Source of the DNA: Hydnum rufescens UP504
Lineage: Eukaryota > Basidiomycota > Agaricomycetes > Cantharellales > Hydnaceae
Direction: 5' to 3'
NCBI GenBank assembly: GCA_014904985.1
Contig: MU128930.1
Span: 341,165-405,164, forward strand
DNA length: 64,000 nt
Positions within the stretch are counted from its first letter, which is position 1. Every line of letters starts with the position of its first letter. A model generated the notes under the pieces. That model worked only from the letters and a program-made list of their open reading frames with translations, did no database searches and was not told where the DNA came from. The translations under genes and the position numbers were made by a program. Shown in pieces: positions 32,044-43,500 of this stretch.

Positions 32044-34362
32044 ATGTCAAGCTCTCATGATACTATGATGGTCAGGGCAGCTATGCCTATGCCTTCTTCT
32101 AGAGACGCCCCTAGATTCACTGGCAAGAACCTTCGAGAGTTCTTGGCTGATTATGAAATTGGAACTAGTGAAGCTGGATGGACAGATAAGAAGAAGTGTA
32201 GCCAGATACCTCTATACTGTAGGCGGTCTATCCGACACCTTGTCTCTACACTTGAGGAAGTCAAGTCTGCCTCTAATTGGGATGAGTTGAAACATAAGCT
32301 CACTGAGCTTTACAACCCTGACCAATTCTGACCTTGGTATACCCGTGAAGATATTATTCATTTTATTAAGCACAAACGAATAATTGCAACTCGGAAGCAA
32401 CTTGCTAAATACTACCAAGAATACAAGACTCGAGTTGAGTATCTCAAGCCTAAAGGATCTCTGAGTGAGGCAGATCAGAACTTGTATTTCTGGAAAGGTC
32501 TACCCAAGCATCTCCAGAAGGATGTTTTTGATGCATTAAAGGCTGAGAACCCACAACTAAATCATTCCAGTGCTGAAAGCATTGAGAAGGTTAAGGGAAT
32601 GGCCACTAAAGTGCTAGACAAAGAGTCTATCTACTTGAGGATAACCCACACAGGGGCTAACAAGAAAAAGTCTGACGAATCTGATTCAGATGATGAACTG
32701 TCATACTCCAAGTCCCATAAGAGTAGTAAGCATCATCATCACAAGGAAGACTCAGACAGTGATAGTTCTTCAACTGATCATGAGTCTGAAGACAGCAGCT
32801 CAGAGAGTGATTCTGACTCTGAAGATGACCATCACCAGTCTCACCATAAGTGATCTGTAAAGAGGAAGGAAAAGCAGAAATCTAGCAGGGAAACTAGCTT
32901 GCCAAGGACAAAGGCAGCTCCCAGTAAATCTGCAGACAGCCGAGTAGATGACTTAGCAGAAGAATTGTGGAGGTTATCCCTTAAGCTTAACCGAAGTAGT
33001 TCTGGGAATCCAGCAGCAATTGGCCAACCTAGCAACACTGTGGAGGATCCCATAGCTCAGCTTACTAGAGAAATACGCAATCTTTCTCGCAGAATGGCAG
33101 GGAACCCACCAGACCCTACAAGCTATAACCGTGACCAGCCAGACCTCAGTCGACCTTTTGAGCCTCAGCCATGCTGGTTCTGCAACAGGATGAATAGTCA
33201 CCCAGGAGGTACTCGAAGCTGTCCTGCAGCTCATCAGATGAGGGATGAAGGTCTCATCCACATGAGTGGAGACAGGCTCTACACAGCAGATGGGACTAAC
33301 CTTGCAAACCTGACACTGCAACCTGGAGAGTCTAGGGAACAAGCTGTTAGAAGACTCAGTCCCAAGGGAAAGGGAGCACCACCTCATCTCAGCAGGGCAT
33401 CCACTACCAGTGTCATTGAACCAAGAATCCATGATGAAACTGGACGAATATCTGCTAATGGGCAATGGATAGTTATGGAGGCAGAGCGGCCAGAAAGGAA
33501 GAATGTCCGCTTTGAGCCTCGCATCCAGCTAGAAGCAGCAGAACGAATTCACACAACCAAGGCACCCACCCAAGGGAAACCATACATCGAATTACCTTCC
33601 CGACCACGACCAACAATGGCTAAAGCCTCACCAGCTCCATCCAACAATCTACCTTTTGCCAAACCACCAGCTTCCTTTCCCAATCCACCAGCCATACTTA
33701 GGAGACCTGAAGAAAGTAATACAGCACCTATGGGCAGGAAACCACTCAACAATATCTCCAATGATGATATTGAGATGGTAGATGGAACAACTAAGGCTAC
33801 TCCAAGAGGATATGTACCCCATGCCATGCCCAAGTATGAGTTCACTACAGACCTTTGCCACCAGTTGAATGTGGAAGGACTCACAGATGAAATCTTGAAC
33901 TCACCTATCACTCTCCCCCTCCGCAAGATCCTAGGAGCAGCAGGAGAAGTATCTAAGAATATCAACCAGCTTACCAAAACTGCTAAGTGGGAGTCCCCAG
34001 ACCAGGCCCCTGCTAATATACATGAAGCACGGTCAGTAGCAGCTAATGATGAGTGGGGGGATAGTGAATATGACTCAGATGATGAAAGTGAGAACACACT
34101 TACAGAGTGGCTTGCATCATCTTATTCGCAATCCCATCCACAAGCACCAAAGCCAGCTGAAGTCAGTGAGCTTAAGCAGGTACTAGACAAATACCTTTAT
34201 GCTATGGGTACAGGCCGACTCAATATAACTATAGGTGAGAAAGAGCACATCAGAGCCATGATTGATACTGGCTCTGAGCTCAACCTCATGTCTCGTAACC
34301 TACAAGAAGAATTGAGACTGCCCTTAGACCCAGCAGAAGCTGCTTGGGGAATCAAAGAGTAA
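32044..34362 (+). pseudogene. gag plus start of protease, two in-frame stops
   Basis: A single reading frame runs from 32044 to 34362, with TGA stops at 32329-32331 and 32851-32853, so it appears as three open blocks. The first parts are capsid-like (PRFTGKNLREFLADYE, LYFWKGLPKHLQKDVFDALK) and a Ser/Asp/His-rich tract follows (32690-32850). A Cys-rich segment at about 33171-33240 (CWFCNRMNSHPGG..RSCPAAH) replaces the usual zinc knuckle. The frame ends inside the aspartic protease, whose catalytic motif AMIDTGSELNLMS is seen at 34256-34294. The rest of the protease continues in another frame after 34344, so either a one-base break or a frameshift site lies at about 34345-34362. Confidence 0.75.
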
Positions 34363-37300
34363 ATGGAAACACTGAAACCCTCCATGGATGCTGCAGGCAA
34401 GTGCCCATTGGAATCGGGGGTCTCAGATTTGACCACATCTTCTTTGTTAAGAATGGCAGAATAGGGTCAGATTATGACCTCTTACTTGGCCAACCTTGGC
34501 TTAAAGCTGCTGCAGCGGAAATCCGCTATGGTGAGGTAGGCCTGCCAGACAGCATGTCCCTCAGGCTCTATGAACAAGGGAATACCCAAGGAGGGTCTCT
34601 TATAGTCAACCTCAATGTTGATCAGAAGCGTGAGGCCACAGCCTTAGCTCATTTCATCATGCAGACAAATGAGGGTGCTACCCCCATTGAGGGTAGTATG
34701 CCTGGTCAGTCTTCCAATGAAGACAATAGTGGCAGAAAGTACTTGCTACTTCCTCCAGAGGAGGGAAGCACAAGAGAGGGTGCCAGCCAAGACACCAGAC
34801 CTACCTCTTTGGTATGCATCATCAGCAAATCCGAAGATTTGGCAGTCACCTATAATCAAAGTACAAAGCAGCTACTAGAGACAGTATATACTTGTAGAGG
34901 ATCTTGTGACCCTGCCACTATTGGTAAGCCCGATCACCTAATCGATACATCAACAACGGAAAGTTCTGGCGATGCCCCTACATTGGGCGAGTCACAAGGC
35001 GAAGTCCCGCCCATAATACATGAGGTTCTCACGCTGCTCAATAAGGAGTGTTCAAAACTAAGGAACGTCAGTACATCCAAGACCGAGAGGAAGCTCTTCT
35101 CCATACCATATTCGGACGACAGCTGGAGTGTTGAGGGACTACAAGAGATAGCAGAAATGTCGAGAGAACCATATCCACAGAAAGAACTCGATTGGAACCG
35201 TGCGCTCGAAGCACTGTCAAAGTCAACCTACACTAGAACCGGTACTGCATCACCCGGTGCGGAAGATATTAGTATGTCTAAAGAGGATGTCGAGATATTA
35301 CCACAGATTACTAGTTTGAAGCCCATGCAAGCAATAACACACACGACGGAAGAATCATCTATAAGCGCCAGCTACTTGAATGAGATCCAAGCAGCGCTGG
35401 AAGGCTGTGGGAGTCCAGGCTGGTCGGCAGTACAAGGAGGTATAGTTAAAACTAACATAGTGACCGCTGGGTTTCCCACTAAGTCCCGAGGGACTGGCAC
35501 AATGCCAATAAAGCAAAGCATAGGGGGCGACCTAGGCTTGTGGAACTCACGCGACACAGTCACCAGTACGGGTTGTAGAACTGAAAATGCTCGCGATGAG
35601 CAATTGCCGGGACATAGCACCATTCGGAAGCCAGAAGAATTGCGCTATAGCGCGATCAATGAAAAACTGCCTGATAATGAACTTGGAGGTGATCATATAT
35701 TAGAAAAACTAACTAGTATGATTCCCGAATTATACCTTATCAACGCTCAAGGGAAAGCAGATTCGGGCAACCATCAGGGTCTCGACAGGATAGACGCACA
35801 GTCGATAATTGAAGCCGCAGGTGATATCGAGTCCCACATCCAGTCTAAAGGGACTCAAGCTGTGGTTAGAACGATTGAAGAACACTCAGGGCTGCAACCT
35901 TACAACGCTAGTAACACTGGAGAGCTTCCAAACTCTTCGGGTAGGGGAGACCGTGGGCTAAGTTACAGTCGCGCAACCGGTACGACGGAGTCGACTAATC
36001 AGGCTCCTATAGCCAGCATGACCGATTATCAAACGAAGGATACGCGGTACGACACCTTAGGACTGCCCAATAATGTATTGGTTACTCAGGCGATGATAGG
36101 TGAAGCTTACTACCGCACAAGTAAACCGACAGGCGCTCAGTCTTACGTCCAGTCCGAAGAGTCGAACAGTCTAAGTCCGCAAGAACCAGAGGAGTTGCGG
36201 TATAGCGCGATTAATGAAAAACCGCCCAATAATGGCATCAAGGGCGCTCATGTACCGGAAAAACTAGCTAGCACTATTCTTGAGCCATACCTTATCAGTA
36301 CTCAGCTGAAAGCAGACTCGGGCAACCATCGGGACCCCAATACATTAGATAAACAGGGGGTCATTGAGGTCGCAAATAAACCGTCAGGCGTCGAGTCCTG
36401 CGTCGAGTTTGAGGAATTAGGCGGATCTCTACCGAAAAGAACTCGAGCTACAATTAGAACGATCGAACAAGAAGCAGAAGTCCCACCACATACCAACAAT
36501 TTCATACAATTATCGAATTTTTCGAGTAGGAAAAGAGGCGAGTCCTCTTGTAGTCACGCAACCGATGCAACGAAGTCGACTGATCAAACTCTCGTAATCA
36601 GCGCGACTGACTATCGAGCGGGGGATAAAAAGCGTATTACCTTGAGGCCGCCTGATAATATATCGAGTACCCAGGCTGTGATGGGCGAGGCTTGTTATTA
36701 CGTTGGTAGTGAGTCGGGAGAAAGGCAGCTTGCAGTTGAGGTCACGAGTAATGTCGAGTCCTGTGTCGAGTCCAAGGAATTAAGCGAATCTCTATTGAAA
36801 AGAGCTCGGGCTACAGTTAGAATGATTGAACGGCGGACAGAGTTTCAACTTGACAATCTCACCAAACTACCGAGTTCTTCGAGCACAAGAAAGAAGCGCG
36901 AGTCGCATTGTAGTCATGAAGTCATTAGGGCTAGTCCAAATCTAAAGAGGACGTTGAAGGTAACTGGCACGACTGACTGCCGAGTAAAGGCAGGGCGATA
37001 CGTCACCTTAGACTCCTCCAATAATGTATCAAGTAGCCATGTGACGCCATGGGATCCTTATCACTTAGACGACGGATCGGAGGAACGATGGCGCGTCATT
37101 GAAGTCGCGAATAAACTGTTAGGCATCGAATCTTGTGTCAGATCCAAGGAGCCGAGCCCGAAAGATGATCTGGAACTCGGAACTGCAGTCAGAAAGGCTG
37201 AACAGTGGACGAAGCCTCAATATTACATTACCAATAACCCTCGAGATCCCACAAGATTGTCGCATCGCTCGAAAGAAAGGCCCAAGTCGCGCTGTAATAG

Positions 37301-38630
37301 CATAGTCGGTCTATCACTAAGGCCGAATAATCGGGATCTAGGGAGTGTGTTGGGAACGGTTAGTATGACTAGCTACCAAGTAAGGACTGAAGAACCTACT
37401 TTAGAGCCGTCCGACAAGGACTCGGTCACCCGGAAATCGCAAAACAGGGTGTCCTATTGCCTGAATAACGAAACGGGGGAGATAGAGACCGATTCGAGCA
37501 AGTATGAGTCAGACCATAAGAATCCAACAAAGATGAACCGTGAATGCGCAACCAATGGTATAACGGGATTGAACCACCTCGAAACGTCAGTCAAAGGTGT
37601 CATTAGCGACAAAGGGTCTAGTGAGGAAGACATTGGTACGTCAGAAATAGAAGTCGAGATACTATTGGGACCTTACCCAGAAAGCTTGCGAGACGAGCTT
37701 ATGCTCAAACCACCCAAACCGCGCTTGCAAGTGGAGTCATCGAATAGCAGCGTCGCCAAGAAGGAATCCGGGCCTTTGCCAGGCGACACACAGAGGCATA
37801 ACACAGAGGTCAAGCCTGAGAGAAGTGAAAGAAGGTATCTGCGGCGACGTGTCACAGCAAGCCAGAAGAAATCAGAATCCAACAAGGTCGTGCCTCTGCG
37901 AGCCAGCAACAAGTGCAAAATGGACGGTAGTGAATACACGAAGTTATATACTGCCTATAGACCACGATACTCTAGCCCAACTCTGAGATCCAACCCGGTA
38001 ATGAAACGACGATTATACCCACATGAACAGACCGTTAGGGGGAAATCGCTATATAGACGAATGAGTCAGAAGTTGAAGGACATTCGAACGGAAGCTGTTC
38101 ACCGATCCGATAACCATAGTACCAATAAGGAAGCGAAGAATACTAGAATCGGTGAAACTGAGCAACTTGCTGAAGCGATGACTAAGGCAAAAGTCAGCGA
38201 CAATCAAGGATCAGATGACCAAAAGCCGCAAGGATACATTACCATAACAGGCGAAGGATCATCGTGTCCTGAATTCCGTACCAAGCCCAAGGAATCGAGC
38301 GAATTACCAAGGAATGCCCTGGAAACGAATTGCGACGCTGAAAGTCCTGAGCCATCATATATAGGGACCGCGACAATGGTATCCCTAGAGGATCACAGAA
38401 CCGAGTTAGCTCCTAACAGCCCTTATGTGATCAAGGACTCACCAGTCAAGACAAGAATGAGCCTTGCGGTCAAAACGAACCATGGGTCATATTCTAGCAG
38501 TACCCAGGACGAAAGTCGAGAGCTCAAAGAATGTTTTCAGCGATATGGCAGCCAACCGTCTTACAGCGCAGAAATAAGGGAGGTACCAGCGGTACTGTCA
38601 CTAGGACGAAAGTTGTCGGATTCCTTGTGA
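34344..38630 (+). CDS. pol part 1, copy A: protease C-terminus and repeat-built linker
   Basis: This is an open frame of 1,428 codons. It starts with the protease C-terminal half (RQVPIGIGGLRFDHIFFVKN, SDYDLLLGQPWL), and then runs about 1,300 residues with no domain I recognise before RT. The linker is hydrophilic, Ser/Thr/Glu rich, and contains degenerate repeats. Segments starting (T)(V/I)R(T/M)IE at about 35863, 36448 and 36810, with a weaker one at 37181, share SS..R(G/K)....S(H/R), TDY, (P)(N/D)N(V/I) and GEA motifs. A second repeat, EELRYSAINEK.P, occurs at about 35637 and 36192. The frame ends at TGA 38628-38630 but the same frame resumes at once toward RT. Copy B carries a TGA at the equivalent position. 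Confidence 0.7.
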   Translation: MGNQRVNGNTETLHGCCRQVPIGIGGLRFDHIFFVKNGRIGSDYDLLLGQPWLKAAAAEIRYGEVGLPDSMSLRLYEQGNTQGGSLIVNLNVDQKREATALAHFIMQTNEGATPIEGSMPGQSSNEDNSGRKYLLLPPEEGSTREGASQDTRPTSLVCIISKSEDLAVTYNQSTKQLLETVYTCRGSCDPATIGKPDHLIDTSTTESSGDAPTLGESQGEVPPIIHEVLTLLNKECSKLRNVSTSKTERKLFSIPYSDDSWSVEGLQEIAEMSREPYPQKELDWNRALEALSKSTYTRTGTASPGAEDISMSKEDVEILPQITSLKPMQAITHTTEESSISASYLNEIQAALEGCGSPGWSAVQGGIVKTNIVTAGFPTKSRGTGTMPIKQSIGGDLGLWNSRDTVTSTGCRTENARDEQLPGHSTIRKPEELRYSAINEKLPDNELGGDHILEKLTSMIPELYLINAQGKADSGNHQGLDRIDAQSIIEAAGDIESHIQSKGTQAVVRTIEEHSGLQPYNASNTGELPNSSGRGDRGLSYSRATGTTESTNQAPIASMTDYQTKDTRYDTLGLPNNVLVTQAMIGEAYYRTSKPTGAQSYVQSEESNSLSPQEPEELRYSAINEKPPNNGIKGAHVPEKLASTILEPYLISTQLKADSGNHRDPNTLDKQGVIEVANKPSGVESCVEFEELGGSLPKRTRATIRTIEQEAEVPPHTNNFIQLSNFSSRKRGESSCSHATDATKSTDQTLVISATDYRAGDKKRITLRPPDNISSTQAVMGEACYYVGSESGERQLAVEVTSNVESCVESKELSESLLKRARATVRMIERRTEFQLDNLTKLPSSSSTRKKRESHCSHEVIRASPNLKRTLKVTGTTDCRVKAGRYVTLDSSNNVSSSHVTPWDPYHLDDGSEERWRVIEVANKLLGIESCVRSKEPSPKDDLELGTAVRKAEQWTKPQYYITNNPRDPTRLSHRSKERPKSRCNSIVGLSLRPNNRDLGSVLGTVSMTSYQVRTEEPTLEPSDKDSVTRKSQNRVSYCLNNETGEIETDSSKYESDHKNPTKMNRECATNGITGLNHLETSVKGVISDKGSSEEDIGTSEIEVEILLGPYPESLRDELMLKPPKPRLQVESSNSSVAKKESGPLPGDTQRHNTEVKPERSERRYLRRRVTASQKKSESNKVVPLRASNKCKMDGSEYTKLYTAYRPRYSSPTLRSNPVMKRRLYPHEQTVRGKSLYRRMSQKLKDIRTEAVHRSDNHSTNKEAKNTRIGETEQLAEAMTKAKVSDNQGSDDQKPQGYITITGEGSSCPEFRTKPKESSELPRNALETNCDAESPEPSYIGTATMVSLEDHRTELAPNSPYVIKDSPVKTRMSLAVKTNHGSYSSSTQDESRELKECFQRYGSQPSYSAEIREVPAVLSLGRKLSDSL

Positions 38631-38678
38631 CTCCCAGAGACGCGGACGGAAGTCCTGAATAACGAGACAAACCCTTAT

Positions 38679-39779
38679 TTGTTAGATATGATAATGCAAA
38701 AAGTGGGGACGCCCGCACTATACCTCAGTGCATTGTGGAGACAATCAGTGGCGGCTGCCACGTCTTCGCTTGAAGCAAATATTGCCTATGCCCTTGTATC
38801 TCAAAGAAGAGGAGTTGAGCCATCCGCTAGCGACTGGGAACTGGCATCGCACGCAGCATCGTATATCCGGTTGGCAGCTAAAGGAAAGTACAAACCTGTT
38901 GCTAAAAAGAAACTCCCGGTACCAGTCAGTATACCTGGGAAAGTGTATGAACGAACAAATTATAAACCCGTACCTATACCAATATGTGAACCTCTACCGA
39001 CACACCCGCCATCTCTCGGGGAATTCAGGTATTCCGAGCAGATAACGAAAGACTGTCTGGAGACGATAATTAAGAATGTCCCACAGGACTTTCTATGGCC
39101 ACAGGAGCTGGATCTCCTAGCGTATATTGTAGGGCGGAACAAAAAGGCGATAGTGTTCGTTGATGCGGAGCGCGGGCAATTCAAGAGTGAATATTTTCCG
39201 GATTACATCATGGAAACAGTGCCCCACATACCATGGAGGCAACCACAGATCCCGATTCCAAAGGCTTTGAAGGACGAAATGATATCAATGTTAAAGTCAC
39301 AGGTAGCGGCAGGTACTCTGGAACCATCCAGATCGTCGTACCGGTCAAGCGTCTTCATGGTTGCTAAACCGAAAGGAGGATGGCGCATAGTCCATGACTT
39401 GCAGCCATTGAATGCGGTTTCTGTACAAGATTCAATGCTGCCGCCCAATATTAACGAGTTCGCAGACTCGTTCGTCGGATACTCAGTATATGGGGTGATG
39501 GACCTATTCTCGGGATACCATCAGCGTACCCTACATGAGGAATCGAGACCACTCACTGCATGTCAAACTGAAATAGGGAATATGCAGCTTACCTCATTAC
39601 CAATGGGATATACGAATTCTATGCAGGAATATCAACGAACAACCGTACATATGACAGTGCACATGACGCCTCATAGAGCAGGAGTGTTTGTAGACGATAT
39701 AGGACTTAAAGGCCCACCTACACGGTATAATGACGAAACCATAAGTCAGAACCCCAGGATTCGACGGTGTGGAAGATAA
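38679..39779 (+). pseudogene. pol part 2, copy A: reverse transcriptase, truncated
   Basis: This is in the same frame as the preceding ORF. RT motifs are SSVFMVAKPKGGWRIVHDLQ, GVMDLFSGYHQ, LTSLPMGY and the active-site VFVDDIGLKGP, with Phe in place of the common Tyr of YxDD. It ends abruptly at about 39768, where copy B goes on with the RT thumb, so RNase H and integrase are absent from copy A. Confidence 0.8.
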
Positions 39780-40042
39780 AAACATCCAGTATCAGAAAAC
39801 GCGAAATCACACCACTCCCAGCCTTTGGACGATCACATGACCAATTATGAAATTAATTACGGCTATGCACAGAAATCGAATTCATTCTATAACTCCATCA
39901 GTTTTGATCGGAGAGGTACGCACATATAACGCTTAGAAAGCTACGATTCACACCTTTCGAACAGTACCAAACACAAGTCGAACGGACCAGAAATGCACTC
40001 TCCAGACCAATATTACTGTCAAAATCCAGTATTTTCAGTAAA
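39769..40042. other. Foreign 270-bp segment between the tandem copies
   Basis: This segment is not related to either pol copy. Positions of about 39898-39995 match the TTTTGATC...GAAAGCTACGAT repeat unit also found in 30365-30700 and 63850-64000. It could be a small insertion or an assembly join. Confidence 0.5.
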
Positions 40043-40580
40043 AAACGAATTTTATCCAATAATGTATCAGTAGCCATGTGACGCCATGGGATCCTTATCA
40101 CTTAGACGACGGATCGGAGGAACGATGGCGCGTCATTGAAGTCGCGAATAAACTGTTAGGCATCGAATCTGTGTGTCAGATCCAAGGAGCCGAGCCCGAA
40201 AGATGATCTGGAACTCGGAACTGCAGTCAGAAAGCTGAACAGTGGACGAAGCCTCAATATTACATTACCAATAACCCTCGAGATCCCACAAGATTGTCGC
40301 ATCGCTCGAAAGAAAGGCCAAGTCGCGCTGTAATAGCATAGTCGGTCTATCACTAAGGCCGAATAATCGGGATCTAGGGAGTGGTTTGGAACGGTTAGTA
40401 TACTAGCTACCAAGTAAGGACTGAAGAACCTACTTTAGAGCCGTCCGACAAGACTCGGTCACCCGGAAATCGCAAAACAGGGTGTCCTATGCTGAATAAC
40501 GAAACGGGGAGATAGAGACCGATTCGAGCAAGTATGATCAGACCATAAGAATCCAACAAAGATGAACCGTGAATGCGCAA
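40043..40580 (+). repeat. Extra copy of a linker segment, indel-rich
   Basis: This repeats 37019-37552 of copy A almost exactly, but with about ten single-base deletions (for example TCCTATGCTG for TCCTATTGCCTG near 40485). It joins at GCGCAAC to the start of copy B, corresponding to 34678 of copy A. Confidence 0.8.
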
Positions 40581-43500
40581 CTACCCCCATTGAGGGTAGT
40601 ATGCCTGGTCAGTCTTCCAATGAAGACAATAGTGGCAGAAAGTACTTGCTACTTCCTCCAGAGGAGGGAAGCACAAGAGAGGGTGCCAGCCAAGACACCG
40701 GACCTACCTCTTTGGTATGCATCATCAGCAAATCTGAAGATTCAGCAGCCACCTATAATCAAAGTACAAAGCAGCTACTAGAGACAGTATATACTCGTAG
40801 AGGATCTTGCGACCCTGCTACTATTGGTAAGCCCGATCACCTAATCGATACATCAACAACGGAAAGTTCTGGTGATGCCCCTACATTGGCGAGTCACAAG
40901 GCGAAGTCCCACCCATAATACATGAGGTTCTCGCACTGCTCAATAAGGAGTGTTCAAAACTAAGGAACGTCAGTACATCCAAGACCAAGAGGAAGCTCTT
41001 CTCCATACCATATTCGGACGACAGCTGGAGTGTTGAGGGACTACAAGAGATAGCAGAAACGTCGAGAGAACCATATCCACAGAAAGAACTCGATTGGAAC
41101 CGTGCACTCGAAGCACTGTCAAATTCAACCTACACTAGAACCGGTACTGCATCACCTGGTGCGGAAGATATTAGTACGTCTAAAGAGGATGTCGAGATAT
41201 TACCACAGATTACTAGTTCAAAGCCCATGTGAGCAATAACGCACACGACGGAAGAATCATCTATATCAATAAGCGCCAGCTACTTGAATGAGATCCAAGC
41301 AGCGCCAGAAGGCTGTGGGAGTCCAGGCTGGTCGGCAGTACAAGGAGGTATAGTTAAAACTAACATAGTGACCGCCGGGTTTCCCACTAAGTCCCAAGGG
41401 ACTGGCACAATGCCAATAAAGCAAAGTGTAGGGGGCGACCTAGGCTTGTGGAACTCACGTGACACAGTCACCAGTACGGGTTGTAGAACTGAAAATGCTC
41501 GCGATGAGCAATTGCCGGGACATAGCACTGTTCGGAAGCCAGAAGAATTGCGCTATAGTGCGATTAATGAAAAACCGCCTGATAATGAACTTGGGGGTGA
41601 TCGTATATTAGAAAACTAACTAGTATGATTCCTGAATTATACCTTATCAACGCTCAAGGGAAAGCAGATTCGGGCAACCATCAGGGTCTTGACAGGATAG
41701 ATGCACAGTTGATAATTGAAGCTGCAGGTGATATCAAGTCCTGCATCCAGTCTAAAGGGACTCAAGCTGTGGTTAGAACGATTGAAAAACATGCAGGACT
41801 GCAACCTTACAACGCTAGTAACGCTGGAGCGCTTCCAAACTCCTCGGGTAGGGGAGACCGTGGGCTAAGTTACAGTCGCGCAACTGGTGTGACAGAGTCA
41901 ACTAATCAGGCTCCTATAGCCAGCATGACCGATTATCAAACGAAGGATATGTGGTACAACACCTTAGGACTGCCCGATAATGTATCGGTTACTCAGGTGA
42001 TGATAGGTGAAGCTTACTACCACACAAGTAAACCGACAGGTGCTCAGTCTTACGTCCAGTCCGAAGAGTCGAAGAGTCTAAGTCCGCAAGAACCAGAGGA
42101 GTTGCAGTATAGCGCGATTAATCAAAAACCTCCCGATAATGGCATCAAGGGCGCTCATGTACCGGAAAAACTAGCTAGCACTATTCTTGAGCCATACCTT
42201 ATCAGTACTCAGCCGAAAGCAGACTCGGGCAACCATTGGGACCCCGATACATTAGATAAACAGGGGGTCATTGAGGTCGCAAATAAACCATCAGGCGTCG
42301 AGTCCCGCATCGAGTTTGAGGAATTAGGCGGATCTCTACCGAAAAGAACTCGAGCTACGATTAGAACGATCGAACAAGAAGCAGAAGTCCCACCACATAC
42401 TGACGATTTCATACAATTATCGAATTTTTCGAGTAGGAAAAGAGGCGAGTCCTCTTGTAGTCACGCAACCAATGCAACAAAGTCGACTGATCAAACTCTC
42501 GTAATCAGCGCGACTGACTATCGAGCGGGGGATAAAAAGCATATTACCTTGAGGCTGCCTGATAATATATCGAGTACCCAGGCCGCAATGGGCGGGGCTT
42601 GTTATTACATTGGTAGTGAGTCAGGAGAAAGGCAGCTTGCAGTTGAGGTCGCAAGTAACGTCGAGTCCTGTGTCGAGTCCAAGGAATTAAGCGAATCTCT
42701 ATTGAAAAGAGCTCGGGCTACAGTTAGAATGATTGAATGGCGGACAGAGTTTCAACTTGACACTGATGATCTCACCAAACTACCGAGTTCTTCGAGCACA
42801 AGAAAGAAGCGCAAGTCGCATTGCAGTCATGAAGTCATTAGGGCTAGTCCAAATCTAAAGAGGACGTCGAAGGTAACTGGCACGACTGACTGCCGAGTAA
42901 AGGCAGGGCGATACGTCACCTTAGACTCCTCCAATAACGTATCAAGTAGCCATGTGACGCCATGGGATCCTTATCACTTAGATGACGGATCAGAGGAATG
43001 ATGGCACGTCATTGAAGTCACGAATAAACTGTTAGGCATCGAATCTTGTGTCAGATCCAAGGAGCCGAGCCCGAAAGATGATCTGGAACTCGGAACTGCA
43101 GTCAGAAAGGCTGAACAGTGGACAAAGCCTCAATATTACATTACCAATAACCCTCGAGATCCCACAAGATCATTGCATCGCTTGAAAGAAAGGCCCAAGT
43201 CATGCTGTAATAGCATAGTCGGTCTATCACTAAGGCCGAATAATCGGGATCTAGAGAGTGTGTTGGGAATGGTTAGTATGACTAGCTACCAAGTAAGGAC
43301 TGAAGAACCTACTTTAGAGCTGTCTGACAAGGACTCGGTCACCTGGAAATCACAAAACGGGGCGTCCTATCACCTGAATAATGAAACGGGGGAGATAGAG
43401 ACCAATTCGAGCAAGTATGAGTCAGACCATAAGAATCCAACAAAGACGAACCGTGAATGCGCAACCAACGGTATAACAGGATTGAACCACCTCGAAACGT

